Source: Youngiibacter fragilis 232.1
GTDB taxonomy: Bacteria; Bacillota; Clostridia; Clostridiales; Clostridiaceae
DNA: 33,139 nucleotides
Reading direction: 5' to 3'
Assembly: GCF_000495435.3 (NCBI RefSeq)
Contig: NZ_AXUN02000124.1
Span: 1 to 33,139 of the forward strand
The notes beneath the pieces were generated by a model, which saw nothing but the letters and a program-made list of their open reading frames with translations, was not told the DNA's origin and searched no databases. Position numbers and translations under genes: made by a program. Of the stretch, positions 14,483-22,631 are shown piece after piece. How positions within the stretch are numbered: the first letter of the stretch is position 1; each line of letters begins with the position of its first letter.

Positions 14483-15640
14483 ATGGTTTCCATAAAGCTT
14501 GGATGTTCCAGGATGCATTATGGCAAGGATTCGATAAAAAGACTGGCAGAACTCAAGGGTCTGAAGAAGAAAGCGTTCATAGTGATGAACGGTACGCTGC
14601 TCAAGGACCAGGGAATGCTGGACATTGTAACTGAAAATCTGGAGGAAGCAGGAATTGAGTGGAGGATCTTCACAGAGGTGGAGGAAGAGCCCAGTTTCAA
14701 CTGCATACTGAAGGCAAGGCCGGAGATGGAATCGTTCGGACCTGACCTTATCGTCGGATTCGGCGGGGGCTCTGCAATGGATGCTGCAAAAGCCATGTGG
14801 GTATACTACGAGAACCCTGAATACAGGGATCTTGCCGATGTAATGCCTCCAAATGTGATCAGGAACCTGAGGGTAAGGGCTGAGCTGGTGTGCATACCGA
14901 CATCAGCAGGTACGGGAAGCGAAGCCACAAGGGCAGCGATAATAAAGAATGTGGAGAGGACCACGAAATATTCTGTCAGGGACATGAATGGAAGACTGGT
15001 CCCGGACATGGCCATACTCGATCCAGTTTTCACAAGGACTCTTCCAAAGGCGCTCACCGCATCAACAGGAATGGATGCACTGACACATGCCATCGAGTCG
15101 TACGTAGCCCTGAACTCGAATCCATACTCGGATGCTATGGCAATGTCTGCCTTTGTGAATGGGTATGGAAGCCTGAAAAAGTGCTGTGAAGACGGGAACG
15201 ACATGGAATCAAGGGAGAAGATGCTTGCAGCATCCTGCATGGGTGGAATAGCCTTCTCAAACAGCGGGCTCGGACTTACACACAGCATCGCCCACACATA
15301 TGGAGCAGTATTCAATGTGCCCCACGGGCTGGCAAATGCGATAGTCCTCCCTTACGTGATCAGCTATAACCTTAAGTCCGAAGCTGCCAGGGGGAGATAT
15401 GAGGACCTTGCCCGGTTCATAGGCGAGGCGGACCTTCTTGAGTCGATAATCGCTTTAAGGAAGGATATAGGCATCCCTGAATCGTTCAGCGCTATCTTAA
15501 AGGATGAAGATGCTGTAAAGAACAGGATGGACCTCATGATAGACAAGGCTATGACGGACGTATGTACCCAGTATAATCCTGTGAGACCTGATACAGATGA
15601 TATTAAGATGCTGCTGCTCAAGGCATATTACGGGAACTGA
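14483..15640 (+). CDS. Iron-dependent alcohol dehydrogenase (FucO-like)
   Basis: A 385-residue group III alcohol dehydrogenase. NAD-binding: GGGSAMDAAK; conserved PTSAGTGSE; iron ligands Asp and His in MDALTHAIE and two His in GLGLTHSIAHTYGAVFNVPHG. ATG 14483 follows AGGAG at 14470-14474. In fucose and related pathways FucO reduces the lactaldehyde released by the aldolase to propanediol. Here it plausibly reduces the short aldehyde (for example glycolaldehyde) from the class II aldolase, regenerating NAD+. That substrate is inferred from the neighbours. Confidence 0.9.
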   Translation: MVSIKLGCSRMHYGKDSIKRLAELKGLKKKAFIVMNGTLLKDQGMLDIVTENLEEAGIEWRIFTEVEEEPSFNCILKARPEMESFGPDLIVGFGGGSAMDAAKAMWVYYENPEYRDLADVMPPNVIRNLRVRAELVCIPTSAGTGSEATRAAIIKNVERTTKYSVRDMNGRLVPDMAILDPVFTRTLPKALTASTGMDALTHAIESYVALNSNPYSDAMAMSAFVNGYGSLKKCCEDGNDMESREKMLAASCMGGIAFSNSGLGLTHSIAHTYGAVFNVPHGLANAIVLPYVISYNLKSEAARGRYEDLARFIGEADLLESIIALRKDIGIPESFSAILKDEDAVKNRMDLMIDKAMTDVCTQYNPVRPDTDDIKMLLLKAYYGN

Positions 15641-15642
15641 CA

Positions 15643-15660
15643 ATAAATTTGGAAATTTAT
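15643..15660. promoter_or_regulatory. Palindrome before the HPr gene
   Basis: ATAAATTT-GG-AAATTTAT is a perfect 8-bp inverted repeat. It lies in the only sizeable gap (74 bases) within the enzyme/regulator part of the operon, and AT-rich -10-like bases follow. It may be an operator for an internal promoter driving HPr and the PRD regulator. Confidence 0.35.
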
Positions 15661-15714
15661 GCAAAACTATCAGGAATTTGCTAATATAAATAAAGATTGA
15701 GAACGGGGTGACCT

Positions 15715-15975
15715 ATGTTTGAGACAAACCTAAGCATAAAGAATAAGACCGGACTACATGCAAGGCCGGCATCAGAGCTTACCCAGCTTTGCCAGAAATA
15801 TGATTGCGACATAAGGATAATCCATAACAGCAATGAGATAAATCCAAAGAGCATAATTAGCATCCTGGCTTCAGGAATAAGCAGGGGAAGCAGCATAACA
15901 CTGAGAGTGGCAGGAAACGGTGAAGAGGAAGCAGGCAGGGCTATTGCTGAACTAATAAACAGTTTCAGGGATTAG
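15715..15975 (+). CDS. HPr-family phosphocarrier protein
   Basis: An 86-residue HPr. His15 in TGLHARPAS is the PEP-dependent phosphorylation site. Ser46 in NPKSIISILASG is at the exact position phosphorylated by HPr kinase, so it could also act as a CcpA co-repressor. A copy embedded in a PTS operon is less common than the housekeeping ptsH beside ptsI; it may be dedicated to this permease or to the adjacent PRD regulator. The start follows GGGGTGA. Confidence 0.93.
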   Translation: MFETNLSIKNKTGLHARPASELTQLCQKYDCDIRIIHNSNEINPKSIISILASGISRGSSITLRVAGNGEEEAGRAIAELINSFRD

Positions 15976-15981
15976 GTGACT

Positions 15982-18069
15982 ATGGACATTGAGCTTAAAA
16001 GCAGGACCGTATATCTGATAAGAATACTATTGGGCTCAGAAGACGGGCTCGATGTGACATCCCTGCTGGAAAAGCTCGGTGTCACGAAAAGGACCCTTTA
16101 CTATGAGCTGGAGCACATCAATGAATGGCTCAAGGCTTCAGGGCATGGCACGGTGAAGGTGGTAAGCCACAGGGTCATACTATTCACTGATAACAAGGAT
16201 TCCCTGAGAAATGATCTTGACAAGACCAGAAGCTACTACTTCTCAATTGAGGAAAGGAAAGCCATGGAGATTGTAATGATCTCCCTTTCTGATGAGCCTG
16301 TTACACTTGAGATGATGAGGACCTTCTTTGATGTCAGCAAGAATACGATCCTCTTCGACATAAGGGACCTTAAGAATGAACTGATGCAGCGAAACATCAC
16401 GCTGACCAGTCAGGTTAAGTCAGGCTATCTGATCGAGGGTTCGGAAGCATCGGTCAGGAAGCTTATCGGAGAAGAGCTGCAGAAGCTCCATAATCCGGGT
16501 GTAAGGACGATAATCCGGGCAATGATGCAGAAGAGCCTTGAATCCATGACAAGCAACAACATCGATTTCCATGAGATCGCCAGGTGCCTTACAAGGCAGT
16601 ACGAGAAGGACATAAAGGGTGAGATTTTCCTTCATGAGACGGAATTCGTCAACATTATGATACTTGTATCCTGGATAAGGAGCACGAGAGGCTATATCTT
16701 CAATATGAGTTCGGTTGAGAAGTTCGCAATAAGCAATTCCGCATCATACAGGTCCGTGGAGCTGAGTGTGCAGAAGCTTCAGATACATGGACTCAAGATA
16801 CATCCGATGGAGATATTCTTCATAACACCCCTTTTCCTCGGGATACACACCTCCACATTCATATCGGAGGAGCAGGAGAACAGCTTCATTGCAGAGTTCA
16901 CGTATGAACTTCTCAGGAATTTTGAAAGGATATCCTGTATCTCATTCGTTGACAAGGAAAGGCTGAAGTCGCAGCTTGTATACCATATCAGGCCACTCTA
17001 CTTCAGGCTCAAGTACGGGATCACATCAGTCAATGCACTTCTGGAAGACATTAAGAGGATGTATCCTGTCATATTCAGATTTACAGCAATGGCAATAAGG
17101 GAGACTGACTCGGAGATCTGCAGCATGATCACAGACGACGAGGTCGGATACCTTTGCATACATTTCGCTAGTCATCTGAATGAAAAGAGGATCATAAAGA
17201 CTAGCGGAGCAAGTGTGGACAGGATACTTGTGGTCGGAGAATCGAACATGGCCACATCGATCCTGGTGGAGGATCAGCTGAGAAGCCTCCTGGGCAATTC
17301 GTTCAAGTATGAGCTGGTTTCAACATCGAAAATCAGGGACTGGATGCTTGATGATTATGTGCTCATCATCTCGACAGCATACAACTCAAACCGGTTCACA
17401 TGTGACCACCTGGTGTCGACAGGTCCCATAATATCAGATGTATCCAAGAAAAGGATACTTAGGATAATAAACGAAAGGGGAACATCTGACGAGATAAGCG
17501 GCAAGGTCAACGACATAATAAAAATCGTTGGCGAGTATGTGAAGGATGAGATTGCAAGGACAAACCTTCATTTCGACCTGTTCAGGCTGATGAACAAGGA
17601 AGCTGTAAGCGACGACATGGTGACAGTAGACGGCATAGACAAGAAGGTAAAGAACGGGGAGATACTTCAGGCAGGATCAGGTAAAACCTGGCAGGAAGTT
17701 CTTGGTGCAGGATGCCGTTCCCTTGTAGGTGAAGAGAAGGGACTCCGACTGTTTGACAGGATGGTAAACCTCATGCTGAAGAACGGCAACAAGACATTCA
17801 GGATCACTGATGATGTTTTGCTTGTCCATTGCCCCATGCAGGGAGACCCGGAGGCGAATGTGGATATATCCGTGGCTGTAGCGGAAGAACCTGTAGACTT
17901 CCCTAACTGCAGTGGAGCGTCAGTCATAGTGTTCCTTTCAACAAAGGACAACTATACGCATTGGGGAGTACTTGATGAGGTCTACAGCTATTTCCAGGTC
18001 AGGAACAGGCTTAACGGAATTCTTGAGCTATATGGATCTGAAGAAAAAATGATTGCACAAGGAGTATGA
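15982..18069 (+). CDS. PRD-containing transcriptional regulator (MtlR/LicR type)
   Basis: A 695-residue activator controlled by PTS phosphorylation. Order: N-terminal helix-turn-helix (about 5-60), second HTH (about 85-135), PRD1 (about 185-285), PRD2 (about 295-400), an EIIB-like domain (about 412-500) and an EIIA-like domain (about 545-690). Conserved His residues are visible in PRD2 (YHIRPLYFRLKYG, CIHFASHL) and in the EIIA-like domain (LLVHCPMQG). The EIIB-like loop reads LVVGESNMATS and lacks the Cys that GatB-like domains of MtlR proteins use. GTG 15976 or ATG 15982 starts it, directly after the HPr stop. It most likely activates this operon when the substrate is present. Confidence 0.88.
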   Translation: MDIELKSRTVYLIRILLGSEDGLDVTSLLEKLGVTKRTLYYELEHINEWLKASGHGTVKVVSHRVILFTDNKDSLRNDLDKTRSYYFSIEERKAMEIVMISLSDEPVTLEMMRTFFDVSKNTILFDIRDLKNELMQRNITLTSQVKSGYLIEGSEASVRKLIGEELQKLHNPGVRTIIRAMMQKSLESMTSNNIDFHEIARCLTRQYEKDIKGEIFLHETEFVNIMILVSWIRSTRGYIFNMSSVEKFAISNSASYRSVELSVQKLQIHGLKIHPMEIFFITPLFLGIHTSTFISEEQENSFIAEFTYELLRNFERISCISFVDKERLKSQLVYHIRPLYFRLKYGITSVNALLEDIKRMYPVIFRFTAMAIRETDSEICSMITDDEVGYLCIHFASHLNEKRIIKTSGASVDRILVVGESNMATSILVEDQLRSLLGNSFKYELVSTSKIRDWMLDDYVLIISTAYNSNRFTCDHLVSTGPIISDVSKKRILRIINERGTSDEISGKVNDIIKIVGEYVKDEIARTNLHFDLFRLMNKEAVSDDMVTVDGIDKKVKNGEILQAGSGKTWQEVLGAGCRSLVGEEKGLRLFDRMVNLMLKNGNKTFRITDDVLLVHCPMQGDPEANVDISVAVAEEPVDFPNCSGASVIVFLSTKDNYTHWGVLDEVYSYFQVRNRLNGILELYGSEEKMIAQGV

Positions 18070-18071
18070 AA

Positions 18072-18467
18072 ATGGAAAAGAAATGCATATATTGCGGACA
18101 ACCGGTAACCAGCTCAAGGCACGTATTGAATCCAAAGGCCCAGAATGAGCTTCCATGCTGCTCAGCAGAATGCTACAACAAGGCAAAGGGGTTCCTGGAC
18201 TGGGACATGAAGAACAGGGACAGGGCCTACATAATGCTGTTTGTATGCATAGCGCTGAACCTTGCTGCAATGGCTTTGAAGATTACCTCACCGATTGCAT
18301 ATCTTCCGATGACTGCAATCGGATTCCTTATCTGGAAATATCCGTTTGCCTACAAGTACTACTCATCCTATTCAAGGTTCGGCATAGTAAGGACTACGAA
18401 GATAATAAGGGGAGTGGGGGCAGCCACTTCACTGTTCAGCCTGGCATTTGTAGTTGCGGCATTCTGA
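18072..18467 (+). CDS. Zinc-ribbon small membrane protein
   Basis: A 131-residue protein. An N-terminal zinc ribbon uses CIYC and CCSAEC, and two or three hydrophobic segments follow (about 56-75, 76-92 and the C-terminal 18 residues). ATG 18072 is preferred over ATG 18066 because AAGGAG (18059-18064) is one base from the latter and seven from the former. It overlaps the end of the PRD gene region and closes the operon before a terminator. Its function is unknown. Confidence 0.7.
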   Translation: MEKKCIYCGQPVTSSRHVLNPKAQNELPCCSAECYNKAKGFLDWDMKNRDRAYIMLFVCIALNLAAMALKITSPIAYLPMTAIGFLIWKYPFAYKYYSSYSRFGIVRTTKIIRGVGAATSLFSLAFVVAAF

Positions 18468-18490
18468 GAGATGTAAAAACAGTAATAATA

Positions 18491-18528
18491 AATAATCCTG
18501 CAGTTGATGTACTGTAGGATTATTTTTT
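18491..18528 (+). terminator. Rho-independent terminator of the PTS operon
   Basis: AATAATCCTGCAG (18491-18503) pairs with CTGTAGGATTATT (18512-18524) and is followed by TTTT. It closes the PTS operon. Confidence 0.88.
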
Positions 18529-18613
18529 CGGATTGTCTAAGTGATTTAGGAATTCGTATATAGTAAATATAATTGATTATTCATTTGTTCTTTAGATACT
18601 AGCGTCAGTTTTG

Positions 18614-18622
18614 TGATAAAAT
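18614..18622 (+). promoter_or_regulatory. Extended -10 promoter for the GNAT pair
   Basis: TG-A-TAAAAT (18614-18622) is an extended -10 element about 30 bases before the antitoxin start. The -35 region (near 18594) is poor, consistent with an extended -10 promoter. Confidence 0.4.
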
Positions 18623-18652
18623 ATTCTTAGAGTGATGAAAGGAGGGATTTTT

Positions 18653-18826
18653 ATGGCAACTTCATCGTTTGATAAATCATTTGTCCTTAAGGATAAAAGG
18701 GAGGTAGCATCTTTCTCAAAAATGCTTAGTAAGCCTCACAAAAGCATAAAGATAGATAGGACACTAACATCGCCAAGTAATGAGAGGCGAGGTGAGCTTA
18801 GATTAAAGAAAATGTTGTCTCGCTAA
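18653..18826 (+). CDS. Small basic protein, candidate antitoxin of a GNAT-type toxin
   Basis: A 57-residue protein starting MATSSFDKSFVLKDK and ending with a Lys/Arg-rich tail. ATG 18653 follows a strong AAAGGAGGG. Similar short proteins with an 'S-x-FDK' start are familiar upstream of GNAT toxins in Firmicutes (recollection, not searched). The gene ends in a region that may overlap the toxin start. It lacks an obvious ribbon-helix-helix motif, unlike the classic TacA antitoxins. Confidence 0.65.
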   Translation: MATSSFDKSFVLKDKREVASFSKMLSKPHKSIKIDRTLTSPSNERRGELRLKKMLSR

Positions 18827-18840
18827 AGAAACTGATAGAA

Positions 18841-19392
18841 ATGAGTGATGAGGCAAAGGCCCAGGAACTTATTTCTATTTTTGTTTGCAGCAAAGATATT
18901 GATATTGAAAACTTCATTAAACAAAAGGCAATAATGTTTGAAAAACTTGGTAAAAGTAGAACGTTCCTGGTTTTTGATGAAGATGCAGATAAATTTAACA
19001 TATTAGGATATTATACTATAGCAATTCAAGTATTAAAAATACCATCAGAGTATTCTAATCGGAGAATATTAAAATTAGATGGACTAAGTGCTAAAAGGAA
19101 CGGGGAAATAATAACAGAACTACCAGCCATACTGATAGGTCAGATTGGGAAAAATGAGCTGTACAAAGATAATGTTACAGGTCATAAGATCATGGAATTT
19201 TGCTTGAACACAATTTTTGATGGGCAAGCGCTATTGGGTGGACGCTTGATCATACTTGAGTGCAAGAAGATTCCCTACCTATACGAATTTTACGAGCAGT
19301 TTGGTTTTAACAAACTTGAAAAAGAATATCAGGATGATGAATTTGTTCAATTCTTTAGAATCTTTGAAAAGAATGAACTTGTTGAAAAATAA
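18841..19392 (+). CDS. GNAT-family acetyltransferase, candidate toxin
   Basis: A 183-residue protein with GNAT-like segments: RTFLVFDED and ILGYYTIAIQVL (central strands), LPAILIGQIGKNELYKDNVTGHKIMEF (acetyl-CoA site region) and LYEFYEQFGFNKL near the C-terminus. GNAT toxins such as TacT acetylate charged tRNAs. ATG 18841 lacks a good ribosome binding site. The frame is open back to ATT 18802, which follows GGTGAG and would add KENVVSLKKLIE, a plausible natural N-terminus overlapping the upstream gene. A housekeeping acetyltransferase is possible but less likely given the small partner gene. Confidence 0.72.
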   Translation: MSDEAKAQELISIFVCSKDIDIENFIKQKAIMFEKLGKSRTFLVFDEDADKFNILGYYTIAIQVLKIPSEYSNRRILKLDGLSAKRNGEIITELPAILIGQIGKNELYKDNVTGHKIMEFCLNTIFDGQALLGGRLIILECKKIPYLYEFYEQFGFNKLEKEYQDDEFVQFFRIFEKNELVEK

Positions 19393-19397
19393 TATTT

Positions 19398-19425
19398 AAA
19401 GCACTTCTACAGAAGTGCTTTTTTT
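19398..19425 (+). terminator. Rho-independent terminator
   Basis: AAAGCACTTCT (19398-19408) and AGAAGTGCTTT (19411-19421) with a run of seven T from 19419. It ends the GNAT transcript. Confidence 0.88.
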
Positions 19426-19446
19426 ATGTTTTTTAAAGGATATAAA

Positions 19447-19470
19447 ACAATATATATATATATATATTGT
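19447..19470. repeat. 24-bp AT palindrome
   Basis: ACAA-(TA)x8-TTGT is a perfect 24-bp palindrome between the GNAT terminator and the kinase promoter. It could form a cruciform or simply be a microsatellite prone to length change. Confidence 0.6.
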
Positions 19471-19475
19471 TATTT

Positions 19476-19504
19476 CAGCATATGTGACAGCATATGCATT
19501 ATGC
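19476..19504. promoter_or_regulatory. Repeated GCAT/ATGC sites upstream of the kinase operon
   Basis: CAGCATATG occurs at 19476-19484 and 19488-19496, 12 bases apart. These overlap the palindromes GCATATGC (19490-19497) and GCATTATGC (19496-19504). A related 12-bp palindrome lies before the gntR gene at 30909. They are candidate binding sites for the GntR regulator. Confidence 0.35.
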
Positions 19505-19585
19505 TTATTTGAAATGTGCTGATACATTAATAACTATTAGATAAAAATATTGTGAAAACATCAACAGTAAAACGTATCCAAATGA

Positions 19586-19614
19586 TTGACTGAGAATTTA
19601 TGTACGTTTATAAT
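19586..19614 (+). promoter_or_regulatory. Sigma-A promoter of the Amadori-type operon
   Basis: TTGACT (19586-19591), a 17-base spacer and a perfect TATAAT (19609-19614), 45 bases before the kinase start. No later promoter or terminator is evident until after 30769, so one transcript could cover eight genes. Confidence 0.75.
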
Positions 19615-19659
19615 ATGTAATATGAGTTTATATAAGTACACGTATGGTTGGAGTGAATT

Positions 19660-20526
19660 ATGAAGGTAATAGGGATAGGCGACAACGTCTGCGACAAGTA
19701 CTTGAACCTGAAGAAAATGTATCCTGGGGGGCAGGCCCTTAACTTTGCCGCCTTCTGCAGGATGAATGGGATCGAAGCGGCATATATGGGAGTCTTCGGC
19801 TCAGACAATGTCGCAAGGCATGTCCTTAACACATTGTCTTCGATGGGGATCGACTACTCAAGGTCCAGGTTCTACGACGGGGAGAACGGCTATGCTGTGG
19901 TGGACATTGTTGATGGTGACAGGGTGTTCATAAGAAGCAACAAGGGAGGAATGCTCAGGGAGCATCCTATCGAGCTAACTGAGGCAGACCTCGAGTATAT
20001 CAGGGGCTTCGATGTCATCCACACCAGCAACAACAGCTACATGGACAAGGAACTCCATAAGCTTAAGGGAATTGTACCGATCTTGTCCTATGACTTCTCC
20101 CTCGCCTGGAAGGATGAAGGAAGGTTAAGGTCAGTTGCACCGCTTGTCGATGCTGCGACAATGTCCTGTTCAGAGCTGACCATTGAAGAATGCAGGGACC
20201 TTGCGTTAAGGGTCCATGGAATGGGGACAAGGCTGGTGCTTATGACAATGGGTGAAGACGGCTCGATGTTCTACGACGGAATGGAGTTCTACAGGCACAG
20301 ACCGGTTCAGGTCAAGCCGCTGGATACCCTGGGGGCAGGGGATTCATTCACGGCAGGATTCCTTGCCATATATGCGGCAGGAACCCTGGGTGATGGAATC
20401 GGACCGCAAGATCCGCTCTACAATGACATTGTGGTATCGGCGTTTGAGACAGGAAGCAGGATGGCGGCAGAAGTTTGCATGAGATACGGAGCCTTCGGGG
20501 AAGGCATGGATTTTGAAGAGGCTTAG
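19660..20526 (+). CDS. frlD-like: PfkB-family sugar kinase, fructoselysine 6-kinase (FrlD)-like
   Basis: A 288-residue ribokinase-fold kinase. It opens VIGIGDNVCDKY and GGQALNFAAF, closely matching the start of E. coli FrlD (IGDNCVDIYPQL...GGNAVNVA) as I recall it. The anion-hole/catalytic motif DTLGAGDSFTAGF has Asp228 as base. FrlD phosphorylates fructoselysine at C6 of the sugar. GGAGTGA precedes the ATG. Its pairing with a FrlB-like deglycase at the far end of the operon supports an Amadori-compound role. The aglycone may differ from lysine. Confidence 0.85.
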   Translation: MKVIGIGDNVCDKYLNLKKMYPGGQALNFAAFCRMNGIEAAYMGVFGSDNVARHVLNTLSSMGIDYSRSRFYDGENGYAVVDIVDGDRVFIRSNKGGMLREHPIELTEADLEYIRGFDVIHTSNNSYMDKELHKLKGIVPILSYDFSLAWKDEGRLRSVAPLVDAATMSCSELTIEECRDLALRVHGMGTRLVLMTMGEDGSMFYDGMEFYRHRPVQVKPLDTLGAGDSFTAGFLAIYAAGTLGDGIGPQDPLYNDIVVSAFETGSRMAAEVCMRYGAFGEGMDFEEA

Positions 20527-20567
20527 TTCAGGACATTAGAAATACAAATTTTCGAGGAGTGATGGCA

Positions 20568-22631
20568 ATGTCTTATATGCTTGGAGTGGACGTAGGAGGG
20601 ACCTTTACGGACTTTTCCCTTTATAATACGGACACCAAGGAAATTCGGAATTTCAAGAGAAGCTCGACACCAGACGACCCTTCAAGGGCAATCGTAAGCG
20701 GTATTATCCAGATCCTTGAGGAGTGCGGCATAGCACCTGATGAGGTTTCCTTTCTCGGCCACGGAACCACGGTAGCCACAAACGCCCTTATCGAAAAGAA
20801 GGGCGCAAGGACAGGACTCATAACCACGTACGGCTTCAAGGACCTGATGGAAATAGGAAACCAGAAGAGACCATCACTCTACAACCTGCTCAAGGACAAG
20901 TCGGAAAGCCTTATAGTCCCTGGCTGCAAGTGTGAGGTCAGGGAAAGGATAATGCATGACGGTACGGTAAAGCTGCCGCTGAATGAGGAGGATGTAAGGA
21001 ACGCAGTCTCATTCCTCAAAGAGCAGAAGGTGGATTCCATTGCCGTATGTACACTTTTCTCATTCATCAATCCGGTGCATGAGAAAAGGATAAAGGAGAT
21101 AATCTCGGAGGAGTTCCCAGAAGCGTATGTCACCATATCCAGCGAACTTGTGAACGAGTTCAGGGAGTATCCCAGGATGAGCACCACAGTCCTCAACTCA
21201 TATCTGGGGCCTGTCATGAAGAAGTATGTCAGGAATTTCGAGAACAGCGTGAAGGAAGTCGGGATTGATACCAAGCCATATGTGACACAGTCCAACGGTT
21301 CGATAATATCGATCGCGGAGACCATAGATTATCCGATAAAGACAGCGGTGTCAGGACCAAGCGCAGGAGCGGTGGGGGCATCGTACCTTTCAGGGCTCAG
21401 CGACGAGCACAAGATAATAACCTTCGACATGGGAGGGACAAGCGCTGACATAAGCCTGATCCAGAACGGAAAGCTCCAGGTATCGTATGACAGGTATGTT
21501 GAAGGGTATCCGGCAAGGGTGCCTATGATAGACATAATAACGGTTGGAGCAGGTGGAGGGTCCATAGCGAAGATAGACGAGGGCGGAGCCATGAAGGTAG
21601 GACCGAGGAGTGCAGGAGCTGTTCCGGGACCTGCATGCTACATGAGGGGCGGTCAGGAACCTACGGTTACAGATGCCAACATCATGCTCGGGAAGCTCAA
21701 CAGGCACAAGATACTGGGTGGAAAGATGGATGTCGACAGGTCCCTGGCGGAAAGTGCCATAAAGAAGAAGTTAAGTTCTGAATCGGGACTTGACGTCATT
21801 GATGCTGCGGCCGGAATAATCTCAGTAGTCAATTCCAACATGGTAAGGGCAATTAGGGGAGTCTCGATCGAGAGAGGATACGACCCGAGGGAGTTCATAC
21901 TTATGGCCTTCGGAGGAGCAGGCCCGCTTCATGCATGCGAAGTCGCAGCTGAGCTAGGAATAAGCAAGGTTCTTCTTCCTGGATCACCTGGAACACTCTG
22001 CTCACTTGGACTGCTCATGGCTGATACTAGGTTTGACTTGAGCCGGTCAAGGATAATGCTTGCAAACAAGGAAAACCTCAAGGACATCAGGAGGATATTC
22101 ACAGACCTGAAGGAAGAGGGAGACCAGCTGCTTGAGAACGAGGGCGTTCCTTCAGACATGAGGAAGTATGTCTATTCCCTTGACTGCAGATATGAGAACC
22201 AGAACTATGAGATCTCAATGGAGATAGCAGACGGTCAGATGGATGATAAGATACTCTCCGAGCTCATAGAAGGCTTCCATGCGGAGCATAACAACTCGTA
22301 CGGCTATTTCGACAGGAACAAGAACATACAGCTTGTAAACTACAGGATGGGTGCAATCGGGATAATCGACAAACCGACAATACCTGGAAGCGATACTCTG
22401 GTTCAGGGTGATGTCCCCGTTACCGAACTGAGGCAGGTGAGGTATGAAGGCAGCAGGGAGTTCGTTGAGACCAGGATCATACAGAGGGACAGCCTGAAGA
22501 GAGGCACAGCAGTGGAAGGTCCTGCGATCATAGAGCAGATGGATTCCACATGCGTAATACCTCCAGGATGGACTGCATATAACGACAGATACGGGAACCT
22601 CATAGTCACACATGAAGGAGGCGAAGCCTGA
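20568..22631 (+). CDS. hyuA: Hydantoinase/oxoprolinase subunit A (HyuA-like)
   Basis: A 687-residue ATP-dependent subunit of the N-methylhydantoinase/5-oxoprolinase family. The N-terminal phosphate-binding motif is GVDVGGTFTDFSL, then GHGTTVATNALIEKKGA. The main domain has TFDMGGTSADISLI and GAGGGSIAKID, and the C-terminus is complete. With subunit B it opens a five-membered lactam or hydantoin ring at the cost of ATP. ATG 20568 is set by GAGGAG (20554-20559). Its stop overlaps the start of subunit B (TGATG), indicating translational coupling. The substrate is not visible in the sequence; see the operon hypothesis. Confidence 0.92.
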   Translation: MSYMLGVDVGGTFTDFSLYNTDTKEIRNFKRSSTPDDPSRAIVSGIIQILEECGIAPDEVSFLGHGTTVATNALIEKKGARTGLITTYGFKDLMEIGNQKRPSLYNLLKDKSESLIVPGCKCEVRERIMHDGTVKLPLNEEDVRNAVSFLKEQKVDSIAVCTLFSFINPVHEKRIKEIISEEFPEAYVTISSELVNEFREYPRMSTTVLNSYLGPVMKKYVRNFENSVKEVGIDTKPYVTQSNGSIISIAETIDYPIKTAVSGPSAGAVGASYLSGLSDEHKIITFDMGGTSADISLIQNGKLQVSYDRYVEGYPARVPMIDIITVGAGGGSIAKIDEGGAMKVGPRSAGAVPGPACYMRGGQEPTVTDANIMLGKLNRHKILGGKMDVDRSLAESAIKKKLSSESGLDVIDAAAGIISVVNSNMVRAIRGVSIERGYDPREFILMAFGGAGPLHACEVAAELGISKVLLPGSPGTLCSLGLLMADTRFDLSRSRIMLANKENLKDIRRIFTDLKEEGDQLLENEGVPSDMRKYVYSLDCRYENQNYEISMEIADGQMDDKILSELIEGFHAEHNNSYGYFDRNKNIQLVNYRMGAIGIIDKPTIPGSDTLVQGDVPVTELRQVRYEGSREFVETRIIQRDSLKRGTAVEGPAIIEQMDSTCVIPPGWTAYNDRYGNLIVTHEGGEA

